This document shows positions 13,701-27,794 of a stretch of 64,000 nt of DNA, one piece after another; the stretch's first letter is position 1; the number at the start of each line of letters is the position of its first letter. The notes beneath the pieces are model-generated. The model was given only the letters and a program-made list of their open reading frames with translations. It was not told the DNA's origin and did not search any database. The DNA is from Casuarius casuarius (lineage: Eukaryota; Chordata; Aves; Casuariiformes; Casuariidae). The translations under genes were made by a program, and so were the position numbers. The DNA lies in NCBI GenBank assembly GCA_003342895.1, contig PTFA01000315.1, positions 869,239 through 933,238 of the forward strand. The letters run 5' to 3'.

Positions 13701-16700
13701 TTCTTATCTGCTCTGAATTAGGGTGCCAGCATTCATGGGAACACTTTTCTAACCGTGTTACTTCCTTGCCAATCTCTGTAGTGTTACAATTTGAGGTTGA
13801 TAGGCAAGTGGAAGGCTTCACAAAAACATATGTGGTAAAGCTTTGTATCTAGTAATAATAGCAGAATGATAACCAGCTGCTTAATTAAGACCAGCCTTTC
13901 AGACTTGGCCCCCAAATTAAATAGCATTTTTTCAGCTTTGAACTTGTCCTGCTGGGGGATAGGAAGAAGGGAGAGGAAACATTTTTTGAAGAATACTTAA
14001 CTTTATTGGTACCCATCTACTGATTTAAATATCTGCCTATAAAAGTGATACAGCCCTATTGTTTGTGCTGGTGCTAGTTAATAAAGCATGTGGGGGATTT
14101 TTTGTTTGTTTTAAGAGGTGCAAATTAATAATTTGGAGCACTTTTACTACTGAATTTTTACTACTGAAAATTTTTACTACTGAAAATTACTGAAAATTCA
14201 GAAATATGCCAGTATCCTGTTGAAGCTAGTAAACAGCTGACGTGTAAGAGATGCGGAGTTTAAATGCTTTCATCAGCGAGGTGCAGGCATATTTCAGAGC
14301 TGAAATTTCCTCCGTGTAGGTCTTCGCTTCGTGACTGCTTCCTCTGCATCTGGGTCTTTCAGTCAAGCCCAGTGATTGCCCAGCTCGTCTGACTTTCAGT
14401 AGTGCAGTGACTTGAAATAAGCTTACAGTTATTTTGGGGGATGTCAGGCTTTATTTTAATGTGTCTAATTCACAGTGACTGTCCCTTTTTCTTCTGCATA
14501 ACCTCAACTTTCAATATTGTACTCTATACAGAGACTAGGCTTCAGTCTAAATACATTTTGGGCTACTAGTTCTGTTCTTGGTTCCAGTATTCCAGTCTCA
14601 AGCCAGACTGGAAGGGAGAAGGGCCGCTTCAATGCATAAGCCTACTCCTGGGTACCTCTGAATGGAGAAATCGTGCTTCCTTAATTAACAAGTGGCAATA
14701 TCACTCTTTAGTGATGGAGCTGAACATTTTGTCATATAGAGTGAAATTTGCTTAAAGAAGAAAAATCTCCTCCTCCAGCTTTGGAGTTCTGATGCTGCTA
14801 CAATGGTGACTGGTGACTACCTTTTTTAACAGGTTTCTTGCTTCTTGTATATTCAAAAAATTACTTGTTGGTTTAGTGTCAGTAAACTTTGCAGCTTTTG
14901 CTCTTGATGACTCCAAAGAAATTAACTGGACTGAATTTTATTCTTATGCATCACTGAGAGAATAATTAATTGCTATATTGCAACTCCTGTTAAAAGCAAT
15001 ATCCAAGGGTAGAATTTTGCTTTAAGCTATTGTTCTGTTACCTAATTCCATAAAGTTCCAGGTATTGTGACTTTAATTCATACTAATTAAAACAGAAGTA
15101 GTCTCATGTTAAAAATACTACTCCCTATTGAATGTGTGGAAAATAAAATACAGTCCTGTGTTGTAGTATCTTTCCTGCAGTTGGTAACACGCTTTAGTAT
15201 TTTGGGGCTTCCTACATTTTTTCTTAATTTTCTTCATTTGAAAACATTTTCTTACAGGGTTTCTGAACTTCTGATACAAATAAAATATTTCTAATATTTA
15301 GAGTTCCATCTTATGTTATTCATTTTAAATGACCATTAAAAAGAAAGGAGGAAGATATATTTCAAAAGCAGTCAACTCATGATGTCGCCATATAAAATGC
15401 ACAGAGGGAGAAGTAAGATGATAGTACGGTCTTCTGAGATGTGAAAATCATTAAAGGAAAATATGCAACTTTAGTTAGGATATATAATGAAAGATTATAT
15501 AAGATCTAAATTTCTGAATCATTTACTACAATTTGACTTTCTTCTGTTTAGCTATAGAAAGAATAGGGCTCTTTTGCTGTTCATTTTCACTTCGATAATT
15601 TTTCAAAAATAATTTCTTTTCTCCTTAAATCTCTTAATTTATCCCCCCCCCCCAAATATATATATATATATATAAAAAATGTCATTAGAAGGGCAGCATG
15701 CAGTCGGTGCTTTAACCAACAGAATGGTTCAGAACGTATTGACATGAGGTGGAAACAGCAGACAGCCATAGACCAATAAATATATTCAAGAGAGAGGAAT
15801 TGGAATTCTTGCAGTAAATCAAGTCTGTTAAAATGGGAAATGTGCCCAAGAGAAGTAACCAAGTTGTTTCGTGTAAATGTTTGGGAAGTTGTAAGATACA
15901 GTGCCTTTCCTTCCAGTCCCAGTAACTACTTCAGATAGATAATTATCAGAATAAAATTAGGATGATTGATGCTTTTCAGATAGATGTTACAGTTATATTT
16001 AACAACTGGATAATCTGTTCGGTGCTTCTTTTTGCTTTTCTGTAGACAAAACATGGATGCACACTCCTGAAGCCTTATCAAAGCATTATATTCCCTATAA
16101 TGCAAAGGTAAGAAAATATGAAGTTCTTTTGTCCTCTTACCTTTAGAACACAGTGCATTCTGTCTTGCTTTTCATTTCAAAATTGCAGAGACATGAATTT
16201 GCTAGATGAAGTGGCGAGGAAAAAGCTTACTAAGTAATGGGTGTTTTGCAGATGAAAAATTTCTGTTTGCTAAATGATAGCCAATTTATTCTTGTTTCAT
16301 CTGAGTTATTTTGTAGTTTTCTAGAAAGCATACCTGAGGTCCTGTTCTGCTCGATGCTCTGTTTCCCTTTAGTGGATGCCAAGTAGATGTAAATTCTGAG
16401 TGCAAAGGAAAGTAGAATTGGGCTGCTTACAGTATCACAAAAATTAAAGGCAACAGCATAAACTTCTTTTGAACAATAGCAAAGGCAATGAATAAAGATC
16501 TTTGCTTGGTATATTGAAATATCAAGTATTTGGAAATATGGTAGAATGATAACGGGATTTTTGCACAGTAAAATCAGTAGTCTTACTCTGGTGCTTTCTC
16601 ATTCCAGTTACAATGCAGTTCTACAGTAGTATTTTAGTCTAATGGCATCTGTTCATAGGGAATGCATCTTCCTGAATTTAGAAACTTAGAAAATGCTCTG

Positions 16701-19700
16701 TTTAAAAGGAGGGAACAGTCTAACCAAAATAACTCAGAGTGAACTGAGTAATCAGCAATTATTTGCCATTAAAGTGGGAGGCGTTTTCGGTAGGATTCAA
16801 CCATGCTTCATTCTGGATAAAGCTCTCTATTTTATCCGGTGATTGGTATTTTTTTAAATACAAAATTAAAATTTTATTCACAGACTAGGCCTCAATTTCT
16901 TATACTGGTATTCCCTGCTGTTCAATTTGCAGTTTTTCTTTAGCTTAGCATTGCCACACTGAGCAAGCATTTGTAGTGGAAACTTGAACCTCGTTCTGCT
17001 AGTTGCCAAGTGAACATGTTTTTATTCTGTATGCTCTCAAAGTGAATTTTTGACCAAAGGATGTATTCCTATTTAACTGCATAACCTTGTCAGAAACCTT
17101 GGCTTTTATGTTGTAACTTTTGAGAGGGAGGAATGTTTGCTGGAGTGGTTGTTCCATCTGTTCTAAGAGCAAGCTGAAGCTATGATTCCTATTGATGTAG
17201 GTACAGAGCAAAGTCAGTTGCTTTGTGATCTTTAAAGAGAAAAAAAAATTAATCTTTCTCATTGTTTTCCTCTCATTTTCTTTCTTGAGTGCAGGTGGAG
17301 CACGTCTCATGAATAGGTGTCAGTACAGGTACTCAGAACAATTTTTTTAGAATAAAGGAGACAGCGATAAGATGGTGATAACCATGGAAACAACAGCATC
17401 AACTAGTGGGGGAAGAGGAGGAAGAGTGGGAAATTCCTATCTAAAGGAAGTCTGTTTTCAGCTTTGCTACAAAGTCTGTCAATCCAAAAAACAGTCTTTC
17501 CTTTTATCTAGGCTAATGTATGCTCAAATGTCTGTCTTAATTCTGCTACTGTTTAGTGTGGTTTCTGACCTCCCAGGAACTCCTAGACCTTGCTATTGCC
17601 TCAGGCTCTGTCTGAATGCTCCCAGGAAGCTGCGATGTACTGCAGCAGATGTTTAAGTAAAGGTTGCACATTTTTCCCCTTTGGATCAGGGTGGAAAATT
17701 ATTATTCAGAACTGTCAGTTATTTGATTTGTTCTTCCAAAGCAAGCAAAAAATTTCTCTGCTTTGCAACCAGAATGTGCAGGGTTTCAGGATGTCCATGT
17801 AGGCTTTTTATAGATATAGATATAAGATCTAGATGTAAGATCTGGAATAAATTTGCACAGCTTTTTTTGAGGTTAGTTTTGTTATGTCTGCCTGTGCCAG
17901 CTAAGTAATCTATTGGCTCTAAAGGACGTTTCCATCTCAGTTTTCAAGTACTGCTTTCATTAGATTTTGCAATGTTTTTCTTTTCAAGATGAGAGCATAT
18001 ATACGTTAATAATTTAGTTGGTTTTTGTAGCATTCTCATTTTTAACTAAAATATCCAACTAACTTCACATACTGTATCTAGATTGTGAAATAACAATTAA
18101 AAACTCAGGAAGCATCTACAGACCTAATATTTTTGAAGTCTCGTTGATGATGTTTTTCAAATGTTTGTAGATAGTGCTTCACTCTAGAATTCTATGGTAC
18201 TCTATTTGTACAGCTTTTATATTTGTTCAGATGAAAAGGCAATGCTTTCATCTGATTTATTTCACATAATTACGTGAGTGAAGAATAATAAAGATGGCCT
18301 GTCCAGAAAATCAAATCTAATAAAACTTTGTGATGGAAAGCAATACCAAAGGAGTTCTTTTTGCATGGGCAAGTTAACTGTAATCTGCTACATAGTTTTT
18401 TGAATGGAAATTACTTTGGATGAAAAATGTTTTCTCTTCCTATTTATAATACCCAAAAAGCATCTTTCTGAAGCTAATCTTTACTTCTGTGATGATCAGA
18501 AGATGAGTTTGCTAAAAACAACTAGAAAAGGTGTTTTGTTTACTTCTTTCCTAAAGACTGTTTTTTCAGAATTAGTGAAAGCTAATCGCATCCCTCACCA
18601 GTTTCAACTTTAGCTGAGGTTTGGCTTTCCTAACTCCCTGCATGCCTGGACAATGCTTCTGTGTTCCCCAAGTAGCCTGCCCCCATGTCCACCTTCCATA
18701 CGTTCCCTTTGTGTTTGAGTTGTGCCAGGAATTATGCAGCCTGGCTGACTGCTGCATGATGTATAGTCCATAGCTTTAGGAAGGAAGCTGGTGATATGGG
18801 CCTACAGTAGCAGTTGGTTGACTACCTTCCACATTGGAATTAGATTTAGTTTGAGCTTCAAAATGTAAATGCGGTTTAAGAGGAAAGATAAAACTACAAG
18901 AGCCTAATTTATTCTGCATGTGTGCCAATATAGGAAAATACTCTGTACTCCCGCTTACTATAGCATTAATCTCTTGTGTGCAGAGGGTTGTGGTTAGAAT
19001 TAGGGACTGGGGATCTAAAAGCTCTGGAGGAAGGGTTGTTGCCAAGTTTTTTGGTGTCTGTGGACGTAGGAAGGAACTGGGCATAGATGTGATTCTAAGC
19101 TGCCTTACATTTTATCTTAAGGATGGGGTATTGTTGATTTATTTCATCTTGGGGTTAGAGGTGCAGGGAGAGTGCTGGAATGTAAAAATTTTGGAACTCG
19201 TGACTTCTGGATTGTGTATGGCTTTATGTATGGGGTAACTTCTGGACTGAGGCTTTTTGTAGCTTTTTACTGTAGGGCTTAATCTCCTAGGTATGTGTAA
19301 TGTTTTAGGTAGACTTGAAAATCTGAAGCTAGGGGTTCCACTGTGTTGATGTATCTGGCATGGTCTGCAGCTAGGAAAGTTAGTGTTGACAGCATGATAA
19401 ATATAGTATGTTGATTAACATGGGAACCTGAGACCTATCTGTGCCAGGCATGTTCTTTTTGTTGTTTTTTGATGTATAAATAGCAATTGTCATTATCACT
19501 CTTTCCAGGAATTTTGGTGTAGAAGAGCTGTTTGGAATGTAGGGCAGCCATATTTTGAGGTGATAATCCAAAAAGTTATGATCGTACAAGAATACACTTG
19601 TATGTATGAAATACAGAGGAGGCAAGTGAAAACTTTTTAATAGTAGTAATGATGGCCCTTTTCACATAGCAGTCTTTCATAATATGACATTTTTCTATTG

Positions 19701-20005
19701 AAAACAGCATCTAATGCATGTATCTGAAGATATTCTGTGTGAACCTAAAGTTTAAATCTAAGTTTTTATTGAAATATAAGATGTAATTTTGCTTATGATC
19801 TAGAACTGGAATATAAAGGTCTAGATAGCTGTATCACTTGCCCTTCCCCAGTAGCTGTCTCAAAGGAGCTGAGCAATCACGCTGTTGAGACAAAAGAAAG
19901 AAGACCAAAAAAAAAAAAAGGGGGGGGGGGCTGGGCTAGATGTTCGAAGTTCTTATGCTTATAACGTAAGGTAAGGGCATATGGCATGTTGTAGGTATAT
20001 AACAG

Positions 20006-20052
<47 letters not shown>

Positions 20053-23000
20053 TATATATATATTACTAATATGTTATATTCCAAAGTGTATACTAATATG
20101 TTTTCTTTTTTTTCTAAGCAGTGCCAGTAGTAATATATTGTCAGGGAAATGACTTTGTTCAGTGGATTGGAACTTCTGAACCAGTAAGATAGTTTTGAGT
20201 TTAATGCAAATGCTGATTATCCTCCTGTAGAGAAATAAGTGTAATGTTGCAGGGGTTTAATGTTCAAGACGACTGTAGTAAATACCCTAAGATCGTTACA
20301 TGTAATGACAGTGGATGCAATAATCCAACAAAGGAGGATCTTGCTTAAAAGGAAAATTGATAGAAGTTTTGTAACAGCCTTTTAAAATGCCTTTTTCTTA
20401 TTCTTTATTATATATGTGGACTTTACTGAAAGTAAGAAGAGAAAGATGGTCAGAATCCTGAGTTTCGCAGCACCTGACAGGATCAGGTACCAAATGACTA
20501 TCAGGCAGCCGGTGATGTGAACGTCTGTTCAAGACAACAGAACAAAACTCAGAGATTTGTCCATACAGAATTAACAAAAGAAAAGGGAGTATGCAAGGAA
20601 AAAGGAGGGAATTTTCTAAAAAACCCTGGGTCAGTAGAGATTTGCACCACTCTCCCACTGTCCCTTTCTGTTACTTCTGTTGGTGATTATCTATTCCCTT
20701 GCTTCTCCTAGAGTCTGCTTGAGACTCCCGATCAGCATCATTCGCACGCCCTGCAGGAATTCTTTCTGCACAGTTATGGTTTGTAGTGAACTGTCGGCTA
20801 CTACTCCCTTTGTAATCACTATGAGAACGTGAGGCTGCTTTAAGCGGGCTTTAGCCTCTGGACTGCCAAGTGTCAAGTGAGTTGCATATCCAGCACTTAA
20901 TAGGCTGAAGAGTTTAAACATCTGGATTATTGTCTGAGAATCTGCAGGGCTGACTCTTTTGCAAACTGATATGCTTGCACCAATCACTAGGTCACCTGCA
21001 GCGGTTTTGATTGTTCTTGCCTTAAATTAGTCAGGCATGCAGATAAACTAACTCCTCCTCATCTCCTTTTTTTTACTTTCAATAAAACTGGGTATTTCTG
21101 TTCTCTGAGCCTTCCCAGTGTCTATAGTGTCACTCTCTTCTTCAGGTATAACGAGATATACTTAGGAAACTCTCCCAAAGCAAACCAGAAAAAATAAATA
21201 GAACTGTATCATAGAAAATACAAAAATAGCACAACTTCCTGAACAGCAGCCAGGCAAAGCAGCATGGAAAATATATACACCAATTTTGAAAACCACTTCA
21301 CACATGCTGAGCTTCTTTAGGAGAATTTGTCCTCAAGAAACCATTGGACAAGCCTTCAGCTGCACTCTGGGACTAATAATAAACTCTAGAATACTAATGT
21401 ACAATATTCAGTTGTAGATCTCGAACTATAATGAACTTTTCTCTTTATCTCAGAAATGTCTCCCTCAGATGACTTCCATTTGGGAAGTGTAAAGCCTATC
21501 TTGTCCTATCTCAAAGAGCATTTTGAACGTTGAACCTGGGAATTTAAGCCATAACTTACTATAGCAAATAGTCATTTCTGGTTTGGGACATAGCCAAGAA
21601 AAATATTTATAAAGCTTCATTAAAATGGTTTTCATTTTCACTAGAAATTATTACTGACCACTAAAGGGGAGAGAATATTGGGCTGCATTGCTCTAAATTT
21701 TTTTTCCACTGTATGTTTTCATCCCATCCCCCTCAGTATTGCATCTTTTTAATACTTTTGCATAAGTAATATTTCCTTCACTTTGAATCCTGAAGGGAAA
21801 CCAAAAAGAGTCAATTCCTGTAGGTTTACAGGTCGTTTTCAACTTGTTGCTGTAATATTACTAAAAAGAAGGAAACTGTGGAAACAAGGATATACATCAA
21901 ATATTAATGATACTTGTTGAACAGTGTTGCATTGGTATGAAATAATTTGAAGCAGTGAGTAAAAACATCCCTGAGGCATATCTTATTACCACTGTAGCAC
22001 TCATGCTTCTGAAATTGGAGATGCTAGAGAAACAGATAAGTAACTAGGCAAATCACATTAGAGTATTCAGTTACCTAAATGATTAGGTGGGAGGGAAGTC
22101 TTGTTCACTATTGAATATAGGATTATTGCTGAAAATCCATGGAAGTCAGGGAATGTGTAGGTCTCCGTAAATCAGAATTTACAGGCCATTTCCTAACTTG
22201 CAGTATATAAGGCTTTGACAAGCTGCAACTATGGGAAGCAAAGCTATTCCCAAACTGAAAAAGCATTCACCAAAGTTTTATGTGCTTATTGCATGTTCAG
22301 ATTACAGTTTTAAATAGTTTAAAACGAGGTGCAGTCCTGAGTTGAAGGGGGTGGTGGTTTGGTTTTGTTTTTTTCTTTAACAGTTGTCTAAATTGCATAG
22401 TATGAGCAGTCTTGGCTTTCATAAGTAGTCAAGTATTTTAGGGGCTTGCAGCTTTTTTAATCTTTTCCCTTTGGTTAACCAGAAAAGAGGGAGGTAGGGA
22501 AGTTGCATGTTTTTCCATGCTTTTTGTTTTCAGAACTTGAGACCACTCTGTTCATTTTGTACTATTATGAGCACTTTACTTACTGTGTTTGTATTTGTTG
22601 TTAGAATGGTGTGGCCTGTGTAGTAATGAAGAATGTGGCTCAATGTTTCATATTGGATTTTATCAGTAACACTCAGAGGTACTAACTGAAACTATTGTGC
22701 TGTCTATTTCTAAGAGGTTATTGTAATTTATCACAGTTGATTTAGATCATAAATTCTTTGAAGCCAAGGACTATCTTTCTGGTTTTTGGGCAGCCTCCAG
22801 AAAAATGAGATGAAGCCTCTAGGTGCTACCCTCATACAAACAATCATAAACCGAAGTTCAGAGTAAGTAAGCATCGGAAGACCCAGGACTTGGCTCTGAT
22901 GAGCTCACTCACCAGCTAGGGAAGTTAATAGGGTAATTGATAATGCAGACAAGAAGTGGGGTGAATTATTATCCTCATTTTGAACATAGGAGACTGAAGT

Positions 23001-26000
23001 GATACTGATTTTTTTCTGCAAATTGGTCCCAAATACTGTTCTCAAATCAGATCCTAAATTTTGTATTCTAGTTAAGTGCCTTGAGCTCAAGACTTAAATT
23101 TATTCTCAATATCTGCTGTCCTAGTAAAAAGAATTATGTTGCTTTTATAAGACCTTAAATCTGTATATGAATGTTTTTAAAATTTGCTTTTTTCCTATTG
23201 TATGTCATACTGAAGATGTGACTACCACTGTAGTGTTCCAGGACAGATTAATTTTAGCACCATAACACCTGAAGACTGGTCTTTCACTGAAAAGCATAAT
23301 ATTGTTTATAAAATAAGCAACAGCCAACTTTACAGTGTTAGATTGTAAAATTATTTACCAAGGGCTTAACAACTCAGTTAAGTTCCCTTAGAATAGTTAG
23401 AGATGTCTATCTCTGCTGTTGGATCTTCAAGTTACCAGATGTTAATGTCAAGATGATAGTAGTTTCATTTTGTGTCTCATGTTGAAGGGCTGAAGTAGTC
23501 CCTATTAAAATTTGCAGCTTGCTGAAATAATCTAATTTAAGTTCAATTTCCTATTCTGCATTGTTTAGAAGAAAAATTTCTGATGTTTAGATAGTGCTCT
23601 GCAGATTTCTTTTAAATATCTATCAAATAGCAGATTGAAAAGGCTGCACTGTCTGTCACCAGTATTTTAAAGTAAATAACTCTCATCCTAGCTAGCTGAT
23701 AGAAAAACACTGTTAGTTGCTAATTCTCTGAAGTTCCTGGAGGCTGAGTGTTGAGGAATGTGGATCCCTGCATATAGGCTTTATGGCTGACTTTCGTATG
23801 AGATTATGTAAAGAAAAGAAACTGTCTCTTTGAAGGAATGGATTAACAAAAGAGACCATAAAAATGTGTATAAAACAACCAGCACAGAGAAGACACTTCC
23901 AGTTACATGCAGGAAAAATGAAAGATATAATACAGTAAATCAATGTAGGAAGTGCTTTTCTTCACAAGGCATGTTGCTCATGTGGCATTTGCCTCCAGAA
24001 TCCATCATCGAATTCAAGAAAGGAGATTCAGCACAGGATTAGACTTTTATGCAGATAGGACATTCGCAGTTAATGAGACAGAGGTATGTTAAGGGTATGT
24101 TTCAAGTATTTGAAAGGAAGAAAGAGACTGCCAGTACATTCACGTTCTTCCACAGAGTTGGGAGTGATTCCTGGAGCTTCTTTAACATGTTGTTTTAGAC
24201 GGAGGTCATGGATCCGTAGCACACAAAAATGCTATCAAACAGCCATGTTTGAGTACCGCCCATTTACTGCTTAGCTCTACCTTTGCTGTTTACTACTTTT
24301 CAGTTCAAACAATCAAAGCACCCAGAACCATTGCTGTTCTCCCTGTCCCTTCTTTTCTTTAACCACAAGATATCCACTTTGTTTAAACATTTTCTTAGAG
24401 CTTCAAACATGTGCAATTTTGGGGTTAGTTATTCTTCTGTGTTGTCACTGTGTATTTTTCTCTGCTCCATAGAGCTTCTCCCTCTTTATCTTCCATAGAT
24501 GTACAGTTAATCTGATTTTTACTTGACTACTCCAGTCAAATCTTCTCTGAAATTTCTGAAGATGTTCTGTGAAACAGTAACTCAGGAGGGTACTACTGGT
24601 GATATCTACGTAAGACTAGCAATACATTTAATGTAGTAGGTGTTGTTTAGGAAGTAATTTTTAGGAGCAAGGAAAAAATGGTAGTTTTTGTTAGAAGGCA
24701 CTGACAGTTTCTTGGCCACTTATGTCAAAATACCATTATTAAATTCATATGAATGTAGCATATTTATTTAAGTGCATTCTTGTAGATTATTCATTGGAGT
24801 ATAGGGACTCAGCATTTTTTCCCTGTTGAAGTTGTTTTGCTAAGAAAATGTTAGGCTTATTCTTTTTTCAGATGTAATGGTTTTCAGTATAGGAACTTTA
24901 GTTTAAGAAACAATAATAAAATTGATTTGCACTTCATGTTCCAGTCTCCTTTGGTACACCTAAGTACATATATCTGTCCTGTAGTGACCGTCTCTGCTGT
25001 AGGATTTATGTATAAAAAAGTACTTGTTTACATACTGAGATAGTTAAAATACTAGAATTTAAAGAACAGATTATCATCTGTGGTAACGATACTTAAACAA
25101 AGTTCAGATTGTGTTCAAAATTTTCTGGATATGAAAAAAATATTGAAAGTGCTATTAAATTTCCAGTGTGCTGTGGTTAAACTACTAGCTCTACTCATTC
25201 GTGATTATATTTCCAGGTGTGTTGCTTTTCTCAATTTGACAATCAAGTGTTTCTATGAATCAAAATTTAAAATAAGAATTTTTTTTAACCTATAGTACAG
25301 GTGACATTCACAATATATAGACAGAGGCACAACCACTTTAAAATAGGCAATTTCAGCTTTTGGCCTCAGCTGTAGTCAGTGATCTGTTCTTTTCCAGGCA
25401 AGTCAGAGATACCTCACAAGGACTATGAATACGGTCCAGCAGGATGACATTAGTCAACAGTATGCTCCTTGGAGTTATCTCTTGCTAGTTTAGTTCTCCT
25501 AAAACTTCCAGGAGGTCACAATGAAGTTTTACAGGAGAGACTGCAGAGTTGATGGATAGTAATGGAGAAACAGAAGATGGTAATTTGGTGCCATTGTTTT
25601 AAACCAGGTTGGGTGAATGAAGATGGTGCCTTTGGATTGCCCACGGACATCTTCTGTTGCAATAAATGGAGCTGACAAATGCTCTTGCAAGAAGAGAGTC
25701 TTCCTGTGTGTAAATGCCAGAATTTGAAACACAGATTATGTTCAACTTGAAATCCAGAGGATAAAGTTTGGAAGTGTGTTGGTTTTGACATTAATAGTTG
25801 TAATATTCTCCATTTTATCCAATCTCTGAGCAAGGAATTCTTGCATGTGAAGGGTAATGTGCAGCACACATGAAGAAAGCATGCTGTCCAGAAATTCAAG
25901 TGTCCCAGTCACATCTGGGGAAATTATGACAAGGAATGGTTTTCCTCCAGAGATAACTTCGCTCACACTACCTTCTTGCCCTGTCTCTTTGCCCCTGCTG

Positions 26001-27749
26001 TTTTTCCTTTCATGACAGATACCATCTCTGAAGCTGTTGTGTTTATATATCAATTGTCGGAAGTTCACCTGTGCTTAAAAGAACAACAGGCCTGCAGTAT
26101 GATATACTACTTACAGTAACGTCACTATCATTGTGCACTGTTAAAATCTTCGTTTTTAAGCCTTGTTCCCTATCCATCTTTCTAAGAATTTTCTAAAAAA
26201 TTACCCGAACTTGCAGTTTCTTGCTCAGAGCTGGAGTACCCGTAAAGGATATTTATATTACCCTGCTGCTGCCTGCTTGCCTCCACTGAGCAGTAATGTC
26301 CACAGCTTGCTCAAACCAGCAGTGAGCTGTTGACTCCAGCTAACAAGTCGGCAGAGCAGAGCCAGTCTTTCCTCATCCGGTTGTCTGAGGAGGAAGCAAG
26401 TCTTGCATGCAGCTGTATTTTATTCTGTTTCCCTGTGGCTAAAATCTGGGTAGTTCGTAGGGTAGCCGGTAATTGTGTGTGCAATGGCAAAGCAGTGTGC
26501 TCCCCCCGGCCCCATTATAATCTTCAGATTCAGTCTGACACATCTTCAGGGCATAATACAGCTCAAGATGTGCTTCTGAAGTGCTGTGTAGTTTGATGGA
26601 GTGAGGAAATACTGAATGTTTTTCTTGTACAACTGATATTTTCTATAGTGAGAGTCCTGACAAGAGAAGCTTTATTACCTTTTCTGCTTTTTTCCTCTAT
26701 TCCAGCCTGTTCTTATCTTCCTCGTGGAGGTACTCACTGTATCTCTTGATGTTATTTTACCTTTCGGGCTAGTGTTGTGTATGTTTAGAGCAACTCTGGT
26801 GGCAGTTTTGCTATCTGATTTGTTTTAAATATATCCTTGTTGCTGTCATGCGAACAGCAGTCCTGCCTGGGAGAGGCAGTCGTTTTTCAAGGTGTGGCTG
26901 CGCGAGTGAGGCTCCCCGGTGGGGAGCAATCCCAGCATTTATGTACTCCAGCAAAAGTCTCTCGAGAGCCAAGAAGGCTGTTGGTGAGAGATTTTCACTG
27001 TAGGGAGGAGAAGGTGAGGAGGGGCCCAAAAGTATTTTATAGGCCATACTGGACTTTTCCTGTCCAATTGATGGAGAAGGCGCATATATGCAAGGCTGAA
27101 CAAAAACCACTGATGTCTTAAGGTGTGGTTAACAGCTAGACGTTTGTTCATCTATTTTCTGCATAGATTCAAAGCCGGTTTCACTTCTTTTTTGTCATTC
27201 TGTTTTTTATTATACGCTGTCATTCTTCCGAAGTTATGAGAATGGGTATATTTGTCTTCCTTTCATCAGTGAATCAAAATTCCTCCAATTTCTGCTGTAG
27301 AAGGAGCTAATTTGTCAAATTTTGGCGGCAGCTATCCAGTAATTTTGCACTGCTTTTTTCCGTTCTTTATTGTGTGGATTTACTAAGTAGTTTTTATTCT
27401 ATATTTCCTATTTAAATCTGCATAAAGGAGAACTTTCAATGTTTAGGGATTTCAGAGCCATAAAGAAGTGTGTCACTGTGAAAGTGTGTTTGTTTTTTTT
27501 GTTTTGTTTAAGAGATAGCAATGTGCTGACAAAAGAACAGATGTTGTGATACTGTTAAAATGTCCTACACTGCTCTCTACTGGAAGAGTGAAAGTCCAAG
27601 AATTATATTAACTGTAGGAATAGTATTAGCTCACCTCTTAAGAACTATTATATATGGTGGTTATACTATTATATAGCAGAAACCCTTCCACAATGGATGT
27701 TTACCTTCTTCATCCCACAGCCTTACTGGATTCCTGATAAATATTTATT

Positions 27750-27794
<45 letters not shown>

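Larger units (their letters stand above)
4727..16045 (+). other. GULP1 intron 1 (11.3 kb, phase 1)
   Basis: It has GTAAGG at the 5' end and TGTAG at the 3' end. It holds one minus-strand CR1 LINE fragment, a 26-nt A run at 10739, a short tandem repeat at 14142 and a C-run/TA repeat at 15643. I see no additional exon that I can support. Confidence 0.85.
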
